Part shown: one piece after another, positions 24,390 to 32,477 of the stretch
How positions within the stretch are numbered: the first letter of the stretch is position 1
Layout: each line of letters begins with the position of its first letter
The notes under the pieces: model-generated
Databases searched by the model: none
Seen by the model: only the letters and a program-made list of their open reading frames with translations
What the model was told of the DNA's origin: nothing
Origin: Actinomycetes bacterium
GTDB lineage: Bacteria; Actinomycetota; Thermoleophilia; Solirubrobacterales; Solirubrobacteraceae
Direction: 5' to 3'
DNA length: 36,766 bases
Assembly (NCBI GenBank): GCA_021784895.1
Contig: JAJYHG010000080.1
Span: 1 to 36,766 of the forward strand
Program-made: the position numbers and the translations under genes

Positions 24390-26245
24390 GTCCCGGCCGC
24401 CCGCGCGGCGTCCGGCTGACGGCCAGCACGGTCGCCAGCGGCCGGCGCGCTCTAGCCGCAGCCGGCCTCTGGCTCACGCTGGCGCTGGCCGGGCTGGCGG
24501 CGCTGGCCGGGCTGGCACCCGCGGCGGCACTGGCGGCCGGCAATCCGCCGGGCCAGCCCCCGCCGGTCTCCGCGCCGCCGGGGACGCCGGTGCTCGTGGC
24601 CGGGCCCTTTCACGGGCCCGGGCCCCACCAGCTGAGCGCGATGACAAGCCCGCCCGCGGGCTTTCACCTGGACGGCAACCAGGTCCTGGCGCTCGCCTAC
24701 CGCAACAGCGTTGTGCAGCGCGAGCTGCGCCGCTATCCGCACCTGGCCGCCTACGTCTACACGCGCGGGTTTGGCTTCTGGCAGGTGAGCCTGTTCACGC
24801 CGCCACCGCCCGCCGGTCCCGCGCACCAGATCGAGATGCTCCAGCTCTACGTCTCCGACCCGGCCGCCGCGGTCACGCAGGTCTGGACGCAGTATCAGGT
24901 CGCCTGGACGATGGCGCGCGGCTACCCGGGCGCGTTTGGGCGCGTGATCAACAAGCCCTACATCTGGCTCGGGCTCTGCGCCGCCTTTCTGCTGCCGTTC
25001 ATCCCCTGGCGTCGCCGGCCGACCCTGTGGCACCTGGACCTGCTGATGCTGCTCGGCTTTTCGATCTCGCTGGACGCGTTCAACAACGCCAGCCTGAGCC
25101 TGTCGGTGCCGCTGGTGTACCCGTTCCTGCTCTACCTGTTCGGCCGCATGCTGTTCTTGGCGGCCGGCCGCGGACGGCCCCGTGAGCCGCTGCGGAGCTG
25201 GCTGCCGACGCCCTGGCTGGCGGTCGCGCTGATCTTCCTGATCGGCTTCCGGATCGGCCTCGATGTGGTCGACTCCAACGTGATCGACGTCGGTTTTGCG
25301 GGCGTGATCGGCGCCGACAAGCTCGTCCACGGCGTGGCGCTGTACGGGCACTGGCCCGCCGACAACCCCGCCGGCGACACCTATGGCCCGATCAACTACC
25401 TCGCCTACGTGCCGTTCCGGCTGATCTTTGGCTGGAGCGGCCAGTGGGACAGCCTGCCCGCTGCGCACGCCGCCGCGATCGCCTTTGACCTGCTGACCAT
25501 GGCGGGGCTGTTCGTGCTCGGCAAGAGCGCTCGCAGCGTGCGCACGGGCGTGATGCTCGCCTACCTCTGGGCGTCCTACCCGTTCACCGCCTACGTGCTG
25601 ATGTCCAACTCCAACGACACGCTGGTGGCGCTGATGATCGTCGCCTCGCTGGTGATGGTCCGCCTGGCGACGATGCGCGGCCTGCTCGGCGCGATGGCCG
25701 GCCTGACGAAGTTTGCGCCGCTCGGGCTGGCGCCGCTACTGTGGCGCGGGGTCGGCCCGCGGCTGCCTTCGCGCCGGGCGACGTTCAGGTTCACGACCGT
25801 CTATCTGCTGACCGTGCTGGTGGCGATGATGCCCGTCTTCCTCACCCATGACTGGTACTGGTTCTGGCATGACACGGTCGTCTACCAGGCCACCCGGCCG
25901 GCGCCGTTCTCGATCTGGGGTCTCTGGGGTGGCTTCTACCAGACGCTGGCGCTGCCCGAGCACACGGTGCTCGGCCTGGCGGTGGTGCTCGGCCTGGCGG
26001 CGCCGTTCTGGCCCCGCGGTGATCGCACGCTCGTGGAGGTGGCCGCGCTGGGGGCGGCGATCATCATCTGCATGCAGATGGGGATTACATACTGGTTCTA
26101 CCTCTACATCGCCTGGTTCTTCCCGCTGGTGATAATCGCGCTGGTGCTCGCGCACCCCGAGCCCGCGGGCCGTGCGCGTGATCAGATGGAGCTCCCCGGT
26201 CAGATCCGGGCCGGCCTCCTGCCCGCCGCCGTTACTCGACCGTGA
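24386..26245 (+). CDS. multi-pass membrane protein, GT-C glycosyltransferase-like
   Basis: From the putative CTG start at 24386 the product has about 619 aa; the only usual start upstream is GTG 24329, 61 bases inside gtrA. It has an N-terminal signal or anchor (LAAAGLWLTLALAGLAALAG) and an extracytoplasmic domain of about 150 residues (GFHLDGNQVLALAYRN, YTRGFGFWQVSLF). About ten membrane spans follow. The loop HGVALYGHWP with TYGPINYLAYVPF is the kind seen in GT-C/GT87-type mannosyltransferases that use lipid-linked sugars. Donor and acceptor are unknown. Its 3' end overlaps glmS, convergent, by 14 bases. Confidence 0.7.
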   Translation: MSPGRPRGVRLTASTVASGRRALAAAGLWLTLALAGLAALAGLAPAAALAAGNPPGQPPPVSAPPGTPVLVAGPFHGPGPHQLSAMTSPPAGFHLDGNQVLALAYRNSVVQRELRRYPHLAAYVYTRGFGFWQVSLFTPPPPAGPAHQIEMLQLYVSDPAAAVTQVWTQYQVAWTMARGYPGAFGRVINKPYIWLGLCAAFLLPFIPWRRRPTLWHLDLLMLLGFSISLDAFNNASLSLSVPLVYPFLLYLFGRMLFLAAGRGRPREPLRSWLPTPWLAVALIFLIGFRIGLDVVDSNVIDVGFAGVIGADKLVHGVALYGHWPADNPAGDTYGPINYLAYVPFRLIFGWSGQWDSLPAAHAAAIAFDLLTMAGLFVLGKSARSVRTGVMLAYLWASYPFTAYVLMSNSNDTLVALMIVASLVMVRLATMRGLLGAMAGLTKFAPLGLAPLLWRGVGPRLPSRRATFRFTTVYLLTVLVAMMPVFLTHDWYWFWHDTVVYQATRPAPFSIWGLWGGFYQTLALPEHTVLGLAVVLGLAAPFWPRGDRTLVEVAALGAAIIICMQMGITYWFYLYIAWFFPLVIIALVLAHPEPAGRARDQMELPGQIRAGLLPAAVTRP

Positions 26246-28046
26246 CGCTCTTGGCGAGGTTGCGGGGCTGGTCGATGTCGCGCCCGAGTGCGACCGCGGC
26301 GTGGTAGGCCAGCAGCTGCAGCGGCAGCCCCAGCAGGATCGGGTCGAGCTCCGGCTCGCTCTTTGGCACCAGCACCAGCTGGTCGGCCAGGGCGCCCAGG
26401 GGACGGTGCGCGACCGCCAGCACCTGCCCGCTGCGTGAGTGGATCTGCTCGAGCGAGGCGAGGTTCTTGTCGATCAGCTCGTCGTCGGGCACGATCGCGA
26501 CGGTCGGCAGCTCCGGCGAGATCAGTGCCAGCGGGCCGTGCTTGAGCTCGGCTGCCGGGTAGGCTTCGGCGTGCACGTAGGAGACCTCCTTGAGCTTCTG
26601 GGCGCCCTCGAGCGCAACTGGGTAGCCGCGCACCCGGCCGATGAAGAAGGCGCTCTGCGCGGTGCTGATCCAGGCGGCCAGCCGCTCGATCTCGGCGCCG
26701 GCCTGGAGCAGCTCGGCTGCTTTATCGGGCAGTTTGGCGAGTGCGCTCAGCAGCCGCTGACCGTCCGCGGGGCCGAGGTCGCGCAACCGTCCGAGGTGGA
26801 GTGCGAGCAGCGCGAACGCGACCGCCATGGAGGTGAACGCCTTGGTCGAGGCGACCGACAGCTCGGGGCCCGCGTGCAGGTAGATACCGCCGTCCACGGC
26901 CCGCGAGATGCTCGAGCCGGGAACGTTGACAACGCCCAGCACGCGCCCGCCCTTACGCCGGATCTCCTCGACCGCGGCGAGCGTGTCGGCGGTCTCACCG
27001 GACTGGCTCACGGCCACATACAGCGTCTCGGGCTCGATCACCGCGTTGCGGTAACGGAACTCCGCGGCCGATTCGGCAGCGGCTGGCAGCCGGGCGAGCG
27101 ATTCGAGCATCCCGGCGCCAACCATGCCGGCGTAGAGCGCCGACCCGCAGGCGATCACGTGCACACGCCGGAAGGCGCGCAGCTCGCGTGCCGAGAGGTT
27201 CAGGCCGCCGAGCCGCGCGGTTGCAAAGCGCCCGTCGAGCCGGCCGCGCAGGGTCGCGTCGATCGCCTGCGGCTGTTCCGAGATCTCTTTGAGCATGAAG
27301 TGCTCGAAGCCACCGCGCTCGTAGTCTGCGGCCGCTGACTCGAGGCTGGTGGCGGTCTTGACGGTGGGGCGGGCGTCGAGGGTCGTGGTCGAGAACGAGT
27401 CGGCGGTGACGGTCGCCATCTCACCGTCCTCGAGGTGCACCACCTGCTGGGCGTGGCGGACCAGCGCCGCCATGTCCGAGGCACACAGCATCTGCCGCTC
27501 GCCGACGCCGATCAGGACCGGGCTGCCGTTGCGCGCGAGCACGATCCGGTCTGGCTGACGCGCGTCCAGGACCGCGATGCCGTAGGCGCCGTGGACCCGG
27601 CGCAGCGCGCGCCGCACCGCCTCCTCCAGGTCGTCTGCGTCCTCGCGGGCGATCAGGTGGGCCAGCACCTCGGTGTCGGTCTCGCTCGAGAACTTCACCC
27701 CGTCCGCCTGCAGCCGCGTGCGCAGCAGCGCCGCGTCCTCGATCATGCCGTTGTGGACGACGGCGATGCGGCCCTCCATGTCGACGTGAGGGTGGGCGTT
27801 TGAGTCGCTGGGCGGACCGTGCGTGGCCCAGCGCGTGTGCGCGATCCCGACCTGCCCGCTGAGGCGCTTGGGCACGTTGGCAGCCAGGTCTCTCACCTTG
27901 CCGGCCTGCTTGTGCACGCGCAGCGAGCCGTTTCGCACGACCGCGATCCCGGCTGAGTCGTAGCCGCGGTATTCGAGCCGTGCGAGCCCTTCCAGCAGTA
28001 CCGGCACCGCGTCCTGGCGGCCGACATAGCCGACGATTCCACACAT
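26232..28046 (-). CDS. glmS: glutamine--fructose-6-phosphate aminotransferase
   Basis: The 604-residue enzyme makes glucosamine-6-phosphate from fructose-6-phosphate and glutamine, the first step to UDP-GlcNAc for peptidoglycan. The N-terminal Cys nucleophile follows the start (MCGIVGYVG), with RWATHGPPSDSNAHPH and LHN-type residues (VVHNGMIED). The linker and two SIS domains follow, with CGSALYAG, AVSQSGETADTLAA and ELSVASTKAFTS. It ends in the conserved DQPRNLAKSVTVE. ATG 28046 has AGGAGAGG upstream. A small conserved gene ends 11 bases before it, so they form an operon. No glmS ribozyme was recognised. Confidence 0.96.
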   Translation of the reverse strand: MCGIVGYVGRQDAVPVLLEGLARLEYRGYDSAGIAVVRNGSLRVHKQAGKVRDLAANVPKRLSGQVGIAHTRWATHGPPSDSNAHPHVDMEGRIAVVHNGMIEDAALLRTRLQADGVKFSSETDTEVLAHLIAREDADDLEEAVRRALRRVHGAYGIAVLDARQPDRIVLARNGSPVLIGVGERQMLCASDMAALVRHAQQVVHLEDGEMATVTADSFSTTTLDARPTVKTATSLESAAADYERGGFEHFMLKEISEQPQAIDATLRGRLDGRFATARLGGLNLSARELRAFRRVHVIACGSALYAGMVGAGMLESLARLPAAAESAAEFRYRNAVIEPETLYVAVSQSGETADTLAAVEEIRRKGGRVLGVVNVPGSSISRAVDGGIYLHAGPELSVASTKAFTSMAVAFALLALHLGRLRDLGPADGQRLLSALAKLPDKAAELLQAGAEIERLAAWISTAQSAFFIGRVRGYPVALEGAQKLKEVSYVHAEAYPAAELKHGPLALISPELPTVAIVPDDELIDKNLASLEQIHSRSGQVLAVAHRPLGALADQLVLVPKSEPELDPILLGLPLQLLAYHAAVALGRDIDQPRNLAKSVTVE

Positions 28047-28057
28047 CTGGACCTCTC

Positions 28058-28324
28058 CTATCCGTAGATCAAGCGCCTGACCTGGCGCTCTGACAGGGCT
28101 GGTCCCGCGACCCGCCGCTGCACCAGTTCCTGAGCGATCAGGGCCAGGCTGCGCGAGTTGGTGACGCCCGCCCGCTGCAGCTCCCGGTGGCGGCGGCGGA
28201 CAAACTCCTCGGCCGTCTCTGAGAAGTAGGCCATGACCTCCTCAACGACCCTGGCAGCTACTCCGCGGGTGATCCCAGACTGTTCCAGGTGATCGAGCAG
28301 TGGGCTGAGCTCGTCGGCCAGCAT
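28058..28324 (-). CDS. small conserved helical protein upstream of glmS
   Basis: ATG 28324 (MLADELSPLLDHLEQSG) gives 88 residues; the open frame runs further up but there it contains a terminator-like hairpin. The protein seems all-helical and charged: VARVVEEVMAYFSE-like, FVRRRHRELQRAG and a conserved-looking end LSERQVRRLIYG. I recall similar short proteins with this C-terminal motif in other phyla, but know no function. It ends 11 bases from glmS and covers the glmS ribosome site, so the two are likely co-expressed. Confidence 0.65.
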   Translation of the reverse strand: MLADELSPLLDHLEQSGITRGVAARVVEEVMAYFSETAEEFVRRRHRELQRAGVTNSRSLALIAQELVQRRVAGPALSERQVRRLIYG

Positions 28325-28355
28325 CGGCCATATTGTGTCAGTTACAGCGCATTTG
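28325..28355 (-). promoter_or_regulatory. possible promoter for the small gene and glmS
   Basis: On the minus strand TTGGCA, then 18 bases, then CAATAT lies about ten bases ahead of ATG 28324, so the mRNA would be nearly leaderless. The -10 match is only partial. The region is AT-richer than its surroundings. Confidence 0.3.
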
Positions 28356-28362
28356 CCAACAA

Positions 28363-28384
28363 ATCTGCCCGTTTTCGGGCAGAT
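28363..28384 (-). terminator. hairpin terminator after the ymdB-like gene
   Basis: ATCTGCCCG (28363-28371) and CGGGCAGAT (28376-28384) form a perfect 9-bp stem with a 4-base loop. On the minus strand the stem is followed by TTGTTGG, a short T-rich run. It lies about 40 bases after the stop of the ymdB-like gene and ahead of the small glmS-linked gene, so it separates the two units. Confidence 0.7.
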
Positions 28385-28422
28385 CAACGCAGTATGGCGG
28401 CGATACGAGCCGAGCTGGACCC

Positions 28423-29235
28423 TTACAGGGGCTCCTGAACTCCGTCGATCGACAGTGCCCGCATCGGCTCGTCCGAGCACTGGATCAGCACCCCCTGCAG
28501 CCAGGGGTCGTCATCTGAGGACTCGAAGCGGACCGGCATGCGGTTGCGCAGCGCGTCGAGTGCCTGCTCGCGCTTGACCCCGAGCACGCCGCCGCGGGCG
28601 CCGGTCATGCCGGCGTCGGTGATGTAGGCCGTGCCACCGGGAAGCACGCGCGCGTCGGCGGTCGGGACGTGCGTGTGGGTGCCGACCACGGCGCTGACGC
28701 GGCCGTCGAGGTACCAGCCGAGGCCGACCTTCTCGCTGGTGACCTCGGCGTGCATGTCGACGAGGATCTGGTCGGCGCGGCCGCGCAGGCTGTGCAGGGC
28801 CGCGTCGGCCTGCGCGAAGGCCGGCAGCGAGCTGTTCATGTAGAGGTTGCCCGAGAGCGAGACGACCCCCAGCCGCACGCCGCCGCCCGCACTCTCGACC
28901 ACGCAGGTGCCGTGGCCTGGCTGGCTGGGCAGAAAGTTGACGGGACGCAGGATCCGCGGTTCGGTGTCGAGGTAGGCGTAGACCTCGGCCTGGCGGTAGG
29001 CATGGTTGCCGAGTGTGATCACGTCCACGCCGCAGGCGAACATCTCGCGCGCGATCTTCGAGGTGATCCCGTGTCCGCCGGCGGCGTTCTCGCCGTTGAC
29101 GACCACAAAGTCGATCGGCGTGCGTGCGCGCAGCCGGGGCAGCACGGTTTGCAGGGTCCGCCGGCCGGCGCCGCCGACGACATCGCCGACAAAGAGGATT
29201 CTGGCTCCGTTGCTCACGGCTCCATACTCTCCCAT
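28423..29235 (-). CDS. YmdB-type metallophosphoesterase (TIGR00282-like)
   Basis: ATG 29235 gives 270 aa; GTG 29217 (VSNGARILFVGD) with GGGAGAG upstream is a good alternative. It shows the dimetal phosphoesterase motifs in order: FVGDVVGGAGR, VVNGENAAGGHGI, ITLGNHAY and LVDMHAEVTSEK. VVGTHTHVPTAD and DAGMTGARGGVLG follow. The Bacillus member cleaves 2',3'-cAMP-type phosphodiesters and alters RNA turnover and community behaviour. The third block has Ala-Tyr where the common form is GNHTWD. It is divergent from the AI-2E gene, with only 4 bases between ATG codons. Confidence 0.88.
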   Translation of the reverse strand: MGEYGAVSNGARILFVGDVVGGAGRRTLQTVLPRLRARTPIDFVVVNGENAAGGHGITSKIAREMFACGVDVITLGNHAYRQAEVYAYLDTEPRILRPVNFLPSQPGHGTCVVESAGGGVRLGVVSLSGNLYMNSSLPAFAQADAALHSLRGRADQILVDMHAEVTSEKVGLGWYLDGRVSAVVGTHTHVPTADARVLPGGTAYITDAGMTGARGGVLGVKREQALDALRNRMPVRFESSDDDPWLQGVLIQCSDEPMRALSIDGVQEPL

Positions 29236-29239
29236 GTAG

Positions 29240-30478
29240 ATGAGCGACACAGAGGTCAGACACAGCGAGACCGAGCCGGAGCTTGAGGCACCCGGGGCCA
29301 GCGGCGGCTCGTCCGAGCCGGCCGGAGCGCCGCGCGCCGGGTCTGCGAGCGCCCCCCGCGAGCAGCTCGGGTCGCAGCTGACCGGGCCTGCGATCGTGCC
29401 GCGATGGGTGCAGCTGGTGCTGCTGCCGCTGGCGCTGATCGGGCTGTGGGAGCTCGGCCGGGCGCTCGGCACGCTGATGGTCGTCCTCGTGGGCGCCGGC
29501 GTGATCGCCCTGATCCTCAACCCGCTGGCGCGGCGGATCGAGCGCCTGCTGCCGCGCCCGATCGCGATCGTGCTCTCCTACCTCACGATCCTGCTGGTCT
29601 TCGCCGGCATCGGCGTGCTGCTGTCGGCGCCGGTCACCGACCAGCTCGGCCACTTCGCCAGCCATCTGCCGCGCTTCATCAGGCGTGCCAACGCCGACGT
29701 CCAGGCGTTCCAGACCTTTCTGGATCGCCGCGGACTGCAGGTGCACATCGCCCAGCAGGGCCAGACCGCGCTGCAGACGCTGCAGAAGCAGGTGCTCAAG
29801 AGCTCGGGCTCGATCCTGTCCTTCTCGCGTGACGTGCTGGGTCAGCTCGTGACCATCTCCATCGACCTGATCCTGACCTTCGTGCTGTCGGTCTACATGC
29901 TCGTGTACGCGCGCGAGATCGGCGCGCTGGTGCGGCGGCTGATGCCCGCCGGTGACGGCACGCCCAGCGACGACTACCCGCTGCTGATCCAGCAGGCTGT
30001 CTCTGGGTACGTCCGCGGGCAGCTGCTCTTCTGCCTGATCATGGGCGCCAGCTCGGGCCTGCTGATGGAGCTGATGGGCCTGCTCGGCGTGTTCCGCGAC
30101 GGCGCTCATTACGCCGTCTTCTTCGGGCTCTTCTACGGCCTGATGGAGCTGATCCCCTACGTTGGCCCGATCATCGGAGCGGTCCCGCCAGTGGTGGTGG
30201 CCCTGGCGACCCAGCCGATCGCCGCCCTCTGGCTGTTGATCGTGTTCGTCGCGCTGCAACAGCTCGAGGGCCACCTGGTGGCCCCCCAGGTCTTCCGCAT
30301 CTCGCTGCGCATCAACCCGATCCTCGTGATCGTGGCGCTCCTGCTGGGCTACCAGCTCTACGGCGTGCCGGGCGCGCTGCTGGCGCTGCCGGTGGCGACG
30401 ATGGCGCGCGCGACCGTGCTCTACCTGCGCGGGCACCTGGTGTTCGAGCCATGGACGACCGGCCAGCCGCGGCTCTGA
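29240..30478 (+). CDS. AI-2E family membrane transporter
   Basis: ATG 29240 gives 412 aa. The first ~50 residues are a disordered-looking acidic/Pro/Ala tail. Membrane spans typical of PF01594 follow (VQLVLLPLALIGLWELGRAL, LMVVLVGAGVIALILNPLARRIER). There is a soluble middle with heptad-like TALQTLQKQVLK, and the conserved GLFYGLMELIPYVGPIIGAVPP then ALQQLEGHLVAPQVF. Members export small molecules or act in Na+/H+ exchange; the autoinducer name is historical. The 3' end overlaps the ABC ATPase gene by 28 bases. Confidence 0.87.
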   Translation: MSDTEVRHSETEPELEAPGASGGSSEPAGAPRAGSASAPREQLGSQLTGPAIVPRWVQLVLLPLALIGLWELGRALGTLMVVLVGAGVIALILNPLARRIERLLPRPIAIVLSYLTILLVFAGIGVLLSAPVTDQLGHFASHLPRFIRRANADVQAFQTFLDRRGLQVHIAQQGQTALQTLQKQVLKSSGSILSFSRDVLGQLVTISIDLILTFVLSVYMLVYAREIGALVRRLMPAGDGTPSDDYPLLIQQAVSGYVRGQLLFCLIMGASSGLLMELMGLLGVFRDGAHYAVFFGLFYGLMELIPYVGPIIGAVPPVVVALATQPIAALWLLIVFVALQQLEGHLVAPQVFRISLRINPILVIVALLLGYQLYGVPGALLALPVATMARATVLYLRGHLVFEPWTTGQPRL

Positions 30479-31110
30479 GCGCCCAGGGGCTCACGCACCG
30501 CTTCGGGGCGCGCATGGCGCTTGAGGACGTCAGCTTTGACGTCCACGCAGGTGAGCTGGTCGCGGTGATCGGGCCCAACGGAGCCGGGAAGACGACGCTG
30601 TTGTCCCTGCTGGCGGGCGTACTCTCGCCCAGCGGTGGCTCTGTGCGGCGGCCCGCTGGCCGCCGCAGCGTCGGCTGGGTGCCGCAGCAGCCTGCGCTCT
30701 ACTCCAGGCTGACGGTCACCGAGAACCTCGAGCTGTTCGCCCGGCTCGAGCGCCGGCCCGACCCGCGGCGGTCAGCGGCGGCGATGCTCGAGCAGGCGGG
30801 GCTCGCCGAGCGCGCGGACGAGCTCGTCAGCCGCCTGTCCGGCGGTAACCAGCAGCGCGTCAACATCGCCATCGGACTGCTGGGCGAGCCCGCCGTACTG
30901 CTGCTCGACGAGCCATCCTCCTCGCTTGACCCCCGTCAGCGCGAACGGCTGTGGGAGTTCATCGTCGCGCTCGCCGGCCGGGGTACGGGTGTCGTGTACT
31001 CCACCCACGACCTGCTCGAGGCGCGCCGCCACGCGGACCGCGTGGCGGCGCTTGACGCTGGGCGGCTGGTGTATTCGGGCCCGCCGGCGGGGATGGAGTG
31101 GGAGCTCTGA
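30451..31110 (+). CDS. ABC-2 exporter ATPase
   Basis: The 219-aa protein has one ABC domain: Walker A GPNGAGKTTLL (about 43-53), Q-loop VPQQPALYSRLTV, signature LSGGNQQRVNIA, Walker B VLLLDEPSSSLD and H-loop YSTHD. It pairs with the downstream membrane protein to form an exporter. The stop shares a base with the permease start (TGATG), so the two are coupled. ATG 30451 lies inside the AI-2E gene. No substrate is indicated. Confidence 0.9.
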   Translation: MDDRPAAALSAQGLTHRFGARMALEDVSFDVHAGELVAVIGPNGAGKTTLLSLLAGVLSPSGGSVRRPAGRRSVGWVPQQPALYSRLTVTENLELFARLERRPDPRRSAAAMLEQAGLAERADELVSRLSGGNQQRVNIAIGLLGEPAVLLLDEPSSSLDPRQRERLWEFIVALAGRGTGVVYSTHDLLEARRHADRVAALDAGRLVYSGPPAGMEWEL

Positions 31111-32468
31111 TGCGCTGGCTGCTGGCCAAGGACCTGCGGTTGCTCAGGCGCTCGCCGCTGCTGCTCGGAACGCTGGTCATCTACCCGCTCACGATCGCGC
31201 TGCTGATCGGCTTTGCCGTCTCGAGCCCGCCCGGCAAGCCGGCCGTTGCGGTCTACAGCGGCGTGCGCGCCGGGCAGGGGAAGATCGCCTTCGGCTCGCA
31301 GCGGATCAGCCTGGCGGGCTATGCCGATCAGCTGTTTAGCTCGATCGACCGGATCCCAGCGAGTTCGCCGCGGCAGGCGGTGGCCGACGTCCGTGACGGG
31401 CGGGCGCTGGCCGCGCTGATCATCCCTGCAGGCATCGACCACCAGATCCAGCAGCTGATCACCAATGGGCTCGGCAATCCAACCGTGCAGGTGGTGCTCA
31501 GCAGCCGCAACCCGCTCGAGCGCCAGCTCGCGCACGACGCGATTCAGACGCGCGTCGACGCCGTCCAGTATGCCGTCAGCAGGGAGCTGCTGAAGACGGT
31601 TGCGGCCGACCTGCGCAAGCTGCTGGACGGCGGCACGGTCAGCTTTCTCGGGCGCTCGATCCATTTGCTCGGACTGCGGGGGAGCGAGGCGATCGTGCGC
31701 CGCACGATCGCCTCGCTCCCCCGGGTGTCATCCCAGCGCCCAGCGCTCAAGCAGGTGATCAGCTTCGCTCAGGTGGCGATCGCCGGCCTCGCGATCGCCG
31801 GGCCGGGGATCGGCGGCGTGACGGCGCCGCTGACGGTCAGGCAGTCGGCGATCGACGCGAGCACGACCCCGACCGTCAACTATGCGGTGGCGATCGCCGC
31901 GGTGGTGCTGTTGATGTTCGTGGCGCTGCTGGTCGCGGCCGGCATGCTCGCGCTGGAGCGGGCCGAGCACGCCTACGAGCGGCTCGTGCGCGGACTGGTC
32001 AGCCGCGAGGCGCTGCTGGCCGAGAAGGTCGTCCTGGCGGCCGCCTGCGCACTGGTGATGACGCTCGCTGTGGTCGCCGCGATCGCGATCTTCGTCAGTC
32101 TCGACTGGGGCAGGTTCGAGCTCTGGGTGCTCGCCCTGGCGTTGGGGGCGGCGGCCTTTGCGGCCCTGGGCGTGGCCGTTGGGGCGATCGCACGCGATGT
32201 CAGCGTCGCCTCGCTGCTGGCGTTCCTGATCTCGCTGCCGGTGGCGTTCATCGCGCTGGTGCCGGCGCAGGCGGTCTCCTCGGGAGTGCGCACCGCCCTG
32301 GCGGTGATCTCGTTCCTGTTCCCCTTCCGGCCGGCGCTGACCGCCACCGCGGCCGCCTTCAGCCCGGGTCCGCTGGGCGTCGGCGGAGCGCTCCTGCACC
32401 TTGTCGCCCTGACCGCCGCCTACCTGCTGCTTGCGCGGGTCGCACTGACGCGCTTTGCTGAGCGCTGA
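31110..32468 (+). CDS. ABC-2 type permease
   Basis: ATG 31110 gives 452 aa. It has an N-terminal membrane span (LGTLVIYPLTIALLIGFAV) after RWLLAKDLRLLRRSP, a large extracytoplasmic domain of about 250 residues (SSIDRIPASSPRQAVADV, LQLITNGL-like) and a C-terminal set of five to six spans. This is the layout of ABC-2 permeases. Inside the external domain the codons at 31677-31723 form a perfect palindrome, encoding the same peptide RGSEAIVRRTIASLPR on both strands. The exported substrate is unknown. Confidence 0.85.
   Translation: MRWLLAKDLRLLRRSPLLLGTLVIYPLTIALLIGFAVSSPPGKPAVAVYSGVRAGQGKIAFGSQRISLAGYADQLFSSIDRIPASSPRQAVADVRDGRALAALIIPAGIDHQIQQLITNGLGNPTVQVVLSSRNPLERQLAHDAIQTRVDAVQYAVSRELLKTVAADLRKLLDGGTVSFLGRSIHLLGLRGSEAIVRRTIASLPRVSSQRPALKQVISFAQVAIAGLAIAGPGIGGVTAPLTVRQSAIDASTTPTVNYAVAIAAVVLLMFVALLVAAGMLALERAEHAYERLVRGLVSREALLAEKVVLAAACALVMTLAVVAAIAIFVSLDWGRFELWVLALALGAAAFAALGVAVGAIARDVSVASLLAFLISLPVAFIALVPAQAVSSGVRTALAVISFLFPFRPALTATAAAFSPGPLGVGGALLHLVALTAAYLLLARVALTRFAER
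31677..31723. repeat. perfect 47-base palindrome inside the permease gene
   Basis: CGGGGGAGCGAGGCGATCGT plus GCG (31677-31699) is followed by one base (31700) and then its exact inverse complement (31701-31723): 23-bp arms, no mismatch. Because it starts on a codon boundary, both strands translate to RGSEAIVRRTIASLPR. The arms end sharply (31676 and 31724 do not pair). Confidence 0.97.
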
Positions 32469-32477
32469 GCGCGCTCG

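Noticed and set aside
28511-30436. A 641-codon minus-strand open frame
   Set aside because: It overlaps the ymdB-like and AI-2E genes, both with clear motifs; it is a high-GC shadow rich in Arg/His/Gln.
31544-31750. Minus-strand open frame sharing a peptide with the permease
   Set aside because: It exists only because the palindrome reads the same on both strands; the rest is not protein-like and it lies inside a well-supported gene.
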